Below, one piece after another: positions 29,880 through 34,371 of a stretch of DNA of 34,371 bases. The notes beneath the pieces are model-generated. The model ran no database searches. It was not told where the DNA came from and saw only the letters and a list, made by a program, of their open reading frames with translations. Every line of letters starts with the position of its first letter. The first letter of the stretch is position 1. The position numbers and the translations under genes were made by a program. Source of the DNA: a virus; the IMG/VR virus record IMGVR_UViG_3300037336_000295, positions 1 through 34,371 of that record; one strand, 5' to 3'.

Positions 29880-30724
29880 TATATTGCTCTTTTGTGGGCG
29901 AAAATCAATCGTCTTACTCTTCTTAAATCACCTTCGCAATCTTTAGAGATTGAGCGAATGACTGCGCTGTCTTCAATTCCGTTAACTTTGCAAACACATT
30001 CTACATCAGCGTAGGTTATTGGCTCTAGTTCGATAAAACGAAGACCAACGCGGCTGTAAATTTCTCGGTATCCTTTTTTTTCCATTGCAGCACCTCGTTT
30101 AATTCTTTTTTCAAGAAAGTGCGTAGCCATTAATATGATGCCGCAATGATTTTCCAATTCATTGTAAAGTGTGATGAAAAACAACAACACCTGATCGGCT
30201 AGTTTATCGGCTTCGTCCATAATTATCAAAGGGCTTTCAGTTGATTTTAATAATTGTGTGGTTTTGTACATCATTTCTGGAAGCGTTAAACCGGCATGAT
30301 CTTTACCCATTTTTGCCAATAATTCACGCAAAAACCAACGTTTGTCCCAATATTCATTGCAGGATAAGACAAACACATTTTTGTTTTCGCTTTCATATCC
30401 TTTAGCTAGGTGCGATTTTCCGGTGCCTGCTTTTGCAGTGATCGCCATTACTAATGAATTGGCTTGACTGTCTGTAAAAAACTGTGCTAATTCTTTTGAT
30501 GGTCCAGTTGGTGCGTTATTCCAACCGGTAGAACTTGAACCTGTATAGGCTGCAACTTTGCGCCACATATCTGGGGCAATTAGTTCCCAATTGTGGTTTC
30601 GCATTTGTGAAATTGTAGCCGATGAAACTCCCGGCATTTCTGCAGCCACTTTATTAGCCGATCCTTTGATAGTGATCATTCGCTCTAATGCTTCTACGGT
30701 TTGTATTTTGTCTGTGTGTGTCAT
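29879..30724 (-). CDS. MuB-like transposition ATPase with N-terminal HTH
   Basis: A 281-aa protein that would bind target DNA and activate the transposase. Residues 5-60 form a lambda-type helix-turn-helix (GSANKVAAEMPGVSSATISQ), as in Mu B. The AAA core follows: Walker A AKAGTGKS (97-104), Walker B LIIMDEAD (166-173) and sensor-like LMATHF (about 200). The C-terminal domain (DCEGDLRRVRRLIFAH) is short. It follows the transposase gene across the TTTTAAACGG array. Confidence 0.85.
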   Translation of the reverse strand: MTHTDKIQTVEALERMITIKGSANKVAAEMPGVSSATISQMRNHNWELIAPDMWRKVAAYTGSSSTGWNNAPTGPSKELAQFFTDSQANSLVMAITAKAGTGKSHLAKGYESENKNVFVLSCNEYWDKRWFLRELLAKMGKDHAGLTLPEMMYKTTQLLKSTESPLIIMDEADKLADQVLLFFITLYNELENHCGIILMATHFLEKRIKRGAAMEKKGYREIYSRVGLRFIELEPITYADVECVCKVNGIEDSAVIRSISKDCEGDLRRVRRLIFAHKRAI

Positions 30725-30741
30725 TGTCTTATTTAATTGGG

Positions 30742-30792
30742 GTTTAAACGGTTTTTAAATAGTTTTAAACGGTTTTAAACGGTTTTAAACGG
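30742..30792. repeat. Tandem TTTTAAACGG array between transposase and MuB-like genes
   Basis: On the + strand: GTTTAAACGG (30742-30751), a divergent TTTTTAAATAG, then three perfect TTTTAAACGG copies at 30763-30772, 30773-30782 and 30783-30792. A period of 10 bp places all copies on one face of the helix, as for a cooperatively bound protein. The same core TTTAAACGG makes up the hairpins at both phage ends. The array touches the transposase stop codon (30793-30795). Confidence 0.8.
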
Positions 30793-32739
30793 TTAGTATT
30801 TTAAGTGAAATGCGTTTTTATCGGTTTCCATTTGTGCTTCTTTTGGCAGATGTCCTTGAAACTTAATCATAAGTTCCTGCTCTTCAATCAGGCTTTCGCG
30901 AGTGATGCCTGTTCGCTTGATTAAATTGTCGTAAGCTTCTTGGTCACGTTGTAATTCCTGGTCCCGAATTGCAATGTCTTCGAGTAGCAATGCTTTGGAG
31001 TTTTCGACCATTAAAACAGGAATGCTTTCGTGCGCTCGTTTCTTTTGGGCATAATTGATAAATCGTTTTTCGCCAGAGGATGTCAGCTCATAGAGTGCGA
31101 CATAATCGTTTAAGTATTCTGGATCATAACGTACAATCAACTTCTCGTTTACCCATTTTCGTCTGAAATCAATATCGATTTTGCCATTTGCATCATATAC
31201 TTCAAATAGATAATCTTGACCTTGAACGGTAAGTGGCAAACCGTGACCGTAGTATTTTTTAGGTTTGGTTTCGTCAATCCAGAACAAACTAAGTTGGTCC
31301 ATCATGTCTATTTCTTCACGGTGCTCAGTTGGTTCTGCATAGCGTTCGGTTCTTGTTAAATTCCAGTCTTTTTGTTTGCTTCCATTCCATCTATTTACAA
31401 GCGCACTGACTACTTTATGAAGTTCCTCTAATGTTGGTAATGCCTCTTTATATTCGATTATAAAATCAGTATTTGGCTGATTGGTTGTTGTTTTTACTTT
31501 TATTCCTTGTTTGTCAGAAAACCACATTTTTGAAATTTGTTCCTGCTGAAATCGATTAATAATTCCCTCTGCTGGCGATGATTTCCTACCTACTTTGTGA
31601 GCGTAATGTGTGCCGCCTTTTGCAGGTAATCGGTTGTATAAATCTTGCATTCTAGCCGATTTGTGACCAGATTGATTGTCATAAGTGAAAAGAAAAGGTC
31701 TACAGCCTGAATGATTGACCGCTTGTTTGACCGCTCTAAAATGCGAGGCGTGATTTTCTGATAAATCCAGATCAAAAGCAATTACTTTTTCGCTGTGAAC
31801 GTCGAAAATGAAGTTAATTTTTAACTGGGCTGCCATTTTTTGTTTGTTATCAGCAAAGTGTACCAAATCTAGTTTTGTACCATCAATTGCCCACCAAGCA
31901 TTTGGGAACCATTGTGAACGGTTACGAGTAACGGTGTGACCAAATGTTTTCATATATTCATCTTTACCGTCACGAGCCAACATCCAAATGCGTTTTTGTT
32001 CTGTTTTGTCTAACCATTCGCCAATGCCTCGCCCGGTTAATGATTTCCATCCTTTGGCTTCGCGAATGCTGTCGTATAAACTAGTCACTTCACTAATTGT
32101 GTACTTGATCGGTAGGGAGTATTGCGAAAGTATCCAATCGGCAACATCGTCAACAATTTTGGTTGAGTTGGTGTTTAGCCATTTGCCAGACACGATAGAA
32201 CCGTAGCCTTCGTCTTGGTACTTTTTGATGGCACGTTTGAAACTGATGACATTTTTGTATCTTGTATGTAACCACGTTTCTGGCAATGATTGAACTGCAG
32301 CAAGCATGCGGTTCCACATTTCTTTTTTACCACCAAAACGCTTTTGTACTACTACATTGGTAGCGATGTGTTTTACCGTGTTGAAAACAATTGCTTGGTG
32401 TGTGTACTCTTGCTGTTTTTCTTCAGGTAAATTTGAGTTGTCTGCCAAAAGGTATGCTTTGAAAAAGGTTTCGGCATCGGCATCCCAATTCATGTAGTCT
32501 GCAAAAATTATTTTTTTGGCAGTTGCATACGGATCACCAACTTTGGCGCGGATCAGTTTTTTAAACCGTTCGGGAATGGACTCGTAAGATATCAGAGCTT
32601 TACGACCATTGCCACCAATAGTTAGCTTTTTGATTTCGCCTTCCGAACAAAGTTTTTTTAAATTTCCCTCGGTCAAAATTTGGTTATCCCAAAGCCATGT
32701 TGAGGCAATACAAAGTGTATTTTGATGGTATTTAAACAT
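30793..32739 (-). CDS. MuA-like DDE transposase
   Basis: A 648-aa transposase/integrase for replicative transposition. Winged-helix N-terminal part (about 10-70: TEGNLKKLCSEGEIKKLTIG, RKALISYESIPERF). The RNase H core has WWAIDGTKLD (Asp286), FTYDNQSGHK (Asp354) and SSPAEGIINRFQQEQ (Glu391): D, 67, D, 36, E. A Mu-type C-terminal beta-barrel and helical tail follow (450-648). Length matches Mu A (663 aa). Second gene of the early operon, after the Ner-like gene. Confidence 0.9.
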   Translation of the reverse strand: MFKYHQNTLCIASTWLWDNQILTEGNLKKLCSEGEIKKLTIGGNGRKALISYESIPERFKKLIRAKVGDPYATAKKIIFADYMNWDADAETFFKAYLLADNSNLPEEKQQEYTHQAIVFNTVKHIATNVVVQKRFGGKKEMWNRMLAAVQSLPETWLHTRYKNVISFKRAIKKYQDEGYGSIVSGKWLNTNSTKIVDDVADWILSQYSLPIKYTISEVTSLYDSIREAKGWKSLTGRGIGEWLDKTEQKRIWMLARDGKDEYMKTFGHTVTRNRSQWFPNAWWAIDGTKLDLVHFADNKQKMAAQLKINFIFDVHSEKVIAFDLDLSENHASHFRAVKQAVNHSGCRPFLFTYDNQSGHKSARMQDLYNRLPAKGGTHYAHKVGRKSSPAEGIINRFQQEQISKMWFSDKQGIKVKTTTNQPNTDFIIEYKEALPTLEELHKVVSALVNRWNGSKQKDWNLTRTERYAEPTEHREEIDMMDQLSLFWIDETKPKKYYGHGLPLTVQGQDYLFEVYDANGKIDIDFRRKWVNEKLIVRYDPEYLNDYVALYELTSSGEKRFINYAQKKRAHESIPVLMVENSKALLLEDIAIRDQELQRDQEAYDNLIKRTGITRESLIEEQELMIKFQGHLPKEAQMETDKNAFHLKY

Positions 32740-32745
32740 AGTTTA

Positions 32746-32958
32746 TTATTTGGTTGGATTAGCTTTAAAATCTGCAACTGCTTTTAAAGTTGCGCTTACT
32801 AGTTCTTTATATTTTTTTTCAATAGTTTGTGCCGTAAGGCTGTGCTTGTCTTTTCTAATGCTTTGACGTACAAATGTTGTTGATACTCCAAACTCATCTG
32901 ATAATGCTTTTATAGCTTCTTGGTTGTAGTTCATTCTTTTTTTTATAGATTTACACAT
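32746..32958 (-). CDS. Ner/Cro-like HTH regulator
   Basis: A 70-aa protein, or 62 aa if started at the ATG at 32934. A helix-turn-helix spans EAIKALSDEFGVSTTFVRQS, followed by a basic helix (IEKKYKELVSATLKAVADFK). First gene of the leftward early operon, divergent from the repressor, so it likely plays the part of Mu Ner, damping repressor and early transcription. A consensus -7 box (TATATTTG) lies 25 bases upstream. Confidence 0.7.
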   Translation of the reverse strand: MCKSIKKRMNYNQEAIKALSDEFGVSTTFVRQSIRKDKHSLTAQTIEKKYKELVSATLKAVADFKANPTK

Positions 32959-32983
32959 TGTTATTTTTGTTTTTTATTTGAAA

Positions 32984-33046
32984 CAAATATAGTACACAAT
33001 TTGAAAACTTTGATGCTTTTTTTAAAAAAAGTTCACAAATTTAAAA
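32984..33046. promoter_or_regulatory. Early promoter and repressor operator region
   Basis: Leftward -7 box TATATTTG (complement of 32984-32991) matches TAnnTTTG exactly. Next to it lie two direct repeats, GTACACAATTTGAAAA (32992-33007) and GTTCACAAATTTAAAA (33031-33046), identical at 13 of 16 positions and 39 bp apart. A weaker TTTACACATT copy is at 32950. They are the best candidates for operator sites between repressor and Ner-like genes. Confidence 0.55.
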
Positions 33047-33051
33047 ATATT

Positions 33052-33816
33052 ATGGATAAAACTTTGATTTTAAATAGATTGAAAAAGCTAATGAAATTTG
33101 AAACTGATAAGGAATTAGCCGATTTCTTAGGGATAAGTAAGTCCACATTGTCAAATTGGCACGCAAGAAACTCCATAGATTACGATCTTTTGTTTTCAAA
33201 ATGTGAACACATGGACAAAAATTTGTTGCTCTCAAGTGAAAATTTGAGTATTTTTTCGGAACACGATGAACACTATATAAAAATGAGTGAAGCTGATGAT
33301 GAAATTATATTTGATGATGTTAGAGAGCCAGAAATATTTTTTAATGAGCGAACTGGTAATAAATACTTAATATATCCAGATGGAAATATTCGAATAGAAG
33401 TTTTGAAAGTTCCTTTTGCCGCTTACGCCTCGTATGTTGATGCTTTTGATGATGAAATAAAATTGAACCAGGAGTTTTCAACGATTACTTTTAAAGTTGA
33501 CCATATTGGAAGAGGTAAATATTTAGGTTTTGAAAGTAAAGGCGATTCAATGTGGAATAATGGTGGCTATGACACGCCTTCTGGTGCGGACATTCTTGGT
33601 CGATCTATTGGTCGCCATTTGTGGCTACTTGGTTTTAACAAGTCAAAGTATGGATTTATAATAATTACTAAAACGGGAATGTATCATAAAGACATTACAG
33701 GATTAGATGAAAAAGGCAATTTGCTGCTTGAAAGTAGAAACCCAAATGTTGATCCTTTTGGTTATTCTATAAATGATGTTCACGAAATATATCATGTAAT
33801 CAAGAGGTCATTTTAA
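33052..33816 (+). CDS. Phage repressor, CI-type HTH with S24 peptidase-like domain
   Basis: Started at the ATG at 33052 (MDKTLILNRLKKLMKF), because the 44 codons upstream in the same frame cross the operator region and look non-coding. The 254-aa protein has an HTH (DKELADFLGISKSTLSNWHAR, about 18-40) and a C-terminal LexA/CI-like domain with GFESKGDSMWN; the Ser of GDSM is the expected catalytic residue for self-cleavage after DNA damage. The catalytic Lys is less certain (ITKTGMYHK). It keeps the lysogen silent; sole early gene on the + strand. Confidence 0.85.
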   Translation: MDKTLILNRLKKLMKFETDKELADFLGISKSTLSNWHARNSIDYDLLFSKCEHMDKNLLLSSENLSIFSEHDEHYIKMSEADDEIIFDDVREPEIFFNERTGNKYLIYPDGNIRIEVLKVPFAAYASYVDAFDDEIKLNQEFSTITFKVDHIGRGKYLGFESKGDSMWNNGGYDTPSGADILGRSIGRHLWLLGFNKSKYGFIIITKTGMYHKDITGLDEKGNLLLESRNPNVDPFGYSINDVHEIYHVIKRSF

Positions 33817-33973
33817 TCCTTTAATGCCTTAAATTAATGTTTTTCAATTGATTGCGTTTTTTTAATTTTGTTTCTGTTGGTATTATCCCCCTTTGTATTG
33901 ACAAATTATTTATATATTATGTATTATTTTAAGATTTATCTATAGTCTTACAGTATAAAAATATTACCTTTAA

Positions 33974-34008
33974 GTAACCCCAACCGTAACCCCAACTGTA
34001 ACCCCAAA
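33974..34008. repeat. Three 12-bp direct repeats, GTAACCCCAACC type
   Basis: Copies at 33974, 33986 and 33998: GTAACCCCAACC, GTAACCCCAACT, GTAACCCCAAAA. They lie between the repressor and the right-end hairpin in otherwise very AT-rich DNA. Their period differs from that of the TTTAAACGG array. Purpose unknown; a protein binding array near the phage end is possible. Confidence 0.7.
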
Positions 34009-34062
34009 ATATTATTTTAATATTTATTTATTACTTTCATTATTGATATAATGATGTATAAA

Positions 34063-34095
34063 AAAGACCGTTTAAACATATTTTAAACGGTCTTT
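34063..34095. repeat. Right-end TTTAAACGG hairpin
   Basis: Perfect 14-bp inverted repeat AAAGACCGTTTAAA (34063-34076) and TTTAAACGGTCTTT (34082-34095) with loop catat. Related in sequence, arm length and loop length to the left-end hairpin. It could end repressor transcription, but it lies 247 bases after that gene and no T run follows directly, so a binding-site role is at least as likely. Confidence 0.65.
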
Positions 34096-34371
34096 AAATT
34101 GTTGTATAGTGTTGTTTTTGTTGGCTTAATAGTAGTTTCAAGTGGCTGCACACATAGAAGTGGTAGTAATGGTGTTTAAATCGTTTAAATCAGCTCTATA
34201 AACGGTAGTAAAATGGTAGTGAATGTACTTTTCGCTAATTTCATAAAAAGAGGATCTATTGCTCTAATGACCTTATTTTTAAGGGTTTTTAAGGCTTTTT
34301 TGTTTATTAGATTAATACTTTTGGTTTCTCCCCCCTTATAAAAGCGGTTCGAACCCAGAGAACAAACCATT

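Larger units (their letters stand above)
132..34095. mobile_element. Mu-like transposable prophage (approximate extent)
   Basis: A divergent repressor and Ner-like gene, MuA-like DDE transposase, MuB-like ATPase, Mu-type packaging and head genes (DUF1804-like, DUF935 portal, MuF and MuG-like) and a contractile tail module together identify a Mu-like phage. The limits given are the outer edges of two related TTTAAACGG hairpins, not proven ends. The true ends probably lie somewhat further out, because Mu-family sites are subterminal. I looked for 5'-TG...CA-3' tips with a 5-bp target duplication and could not identify them with confidence. Confidence 0.85.
33817..34371. other. Right-end region without a supported gene
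   Basis: This 555-bp stretch follows the repressor. It contains three 12-bp GTAACCCCAAC repeats (33974-34008), the right TTTAAACGG hairpin (34063-34095), further TTTAAATCG, CGTTTAAAT and TAAACGG motifs (34173-34205) and, near the edge, a GGTTCGAACC palindrome. The one longer open frame (34185-34370 complement) shows no protein-like features. The phage end and the start of host DNA must be in or near this region. Confidence 0.6.

Noticed and set aside
32920-33051. 44-codon N-terminal extension of the repressor
   Set aside because: It spans the operator region and overlaps the start of the divergent Ner-like gene; Phe/Val/Cys-rich and unlike any repressor N-terminus. The ATG at 33052 starts directly before the HTH.
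34185-34370. Open frame of 61 codons on the minus strand at the right edge
   Set aside because: Low-complexity Lys/Leu composition, no leader or promoter, no family pattern, and it crosses motifs that look like end sites. Not annotated as a gene.
34345-34371. GGTTCGAACC near the right edge, resembling the T-arm of a tRNA
   Set aside because: Only the two innermost pairs of the T stem form on either strand and no acceptor or anticodon arm could be built, so no tRNA is called. A tRNA continuing beyond the edge cannot be excluded.

Overview
This window holds an essentially complete Mu-like (transposable) prophage with a contractile tail. The host looks like a low-GC Bacteroidota, most likely Flavobacteriia. 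That placement rests on AT-rich DNA, A-rich leaders in place of strong Shine-Dalgarno sites, and several promoters of the Bacteroidota type (TTTG, about 19 nt, TAnnTTTG). Protein family calls come from reading motifs and gene order; no database search was run.

Layout, right to left. A rightward repressor (33052-33816) faces a leftward early operon: a small Ner/Cro-like HTH protein, a DDE transposase (MuA-like, 648 aa), a MuB-like AAA ATPase with an N-terminal HTH, a degenerate HNH-like protein, a RecA-fold ATPase, a DUF3164-like protein, a GemA-like protein and many small early proteins, three of them 50 aa or close to it (50, 51 and 32 aa). Three clusters of a TTTAAACGG motif stand out: an array with about 10-bp period between the A and B genes, and one hairpin with a 5-nt loop near each end of the element. 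They are candidate transposase or accessory-protein sites, although the hairpins could also be terminators.

Between the early genes and the packaging genes (22978-24910) lies the most unusual part: small unrelated genes separated by four 63-137 bp imperfect inverted repeats. These repeats resemble integron attC sites. They share one orientation, and three of the four have a single unpaired base in an otherwise good stem. The outer core boxes match across each cassette in the way cassette insertion would produce. No integrase is in the window, so this is best described as an attC-like cassette array inside a Mu-like phage. A signal-peptide protein follows it.

The packaging and head-assembly block (16487-22087: small and large terminase, Gp36-like protein, DUF935 portal, MuF-like protein, MuG-like protein, Gp37-like protein) runs rightward, opposite to everything around it. 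From a divergent promoter region at 16355-16486 the other late genes run leftward: protease-scaffold, major capsid, a holin candidate, a Zn amidase with an EF-hand-like loop, a lipoprotein with a C-terminal membrane segment that fits a unimolecular spanin, sheath, tube, tail chaperone with a probable -1 frameshift, tape measure, baseplate genes (hub, spike, gp25-like, J-like) and tail fibres, ending in an SGNH esterase-like fibre.

The left edge carries a 42-nt stem-loop nested inside a 13-bp outer stem, a 72-aa gene of unknown function, and the 5' end of what is probably a host gene (1-82). I could not fix the exact phage ends or a target-site duplication. The last 555 bases (33817-34371) hold no gene I can support.
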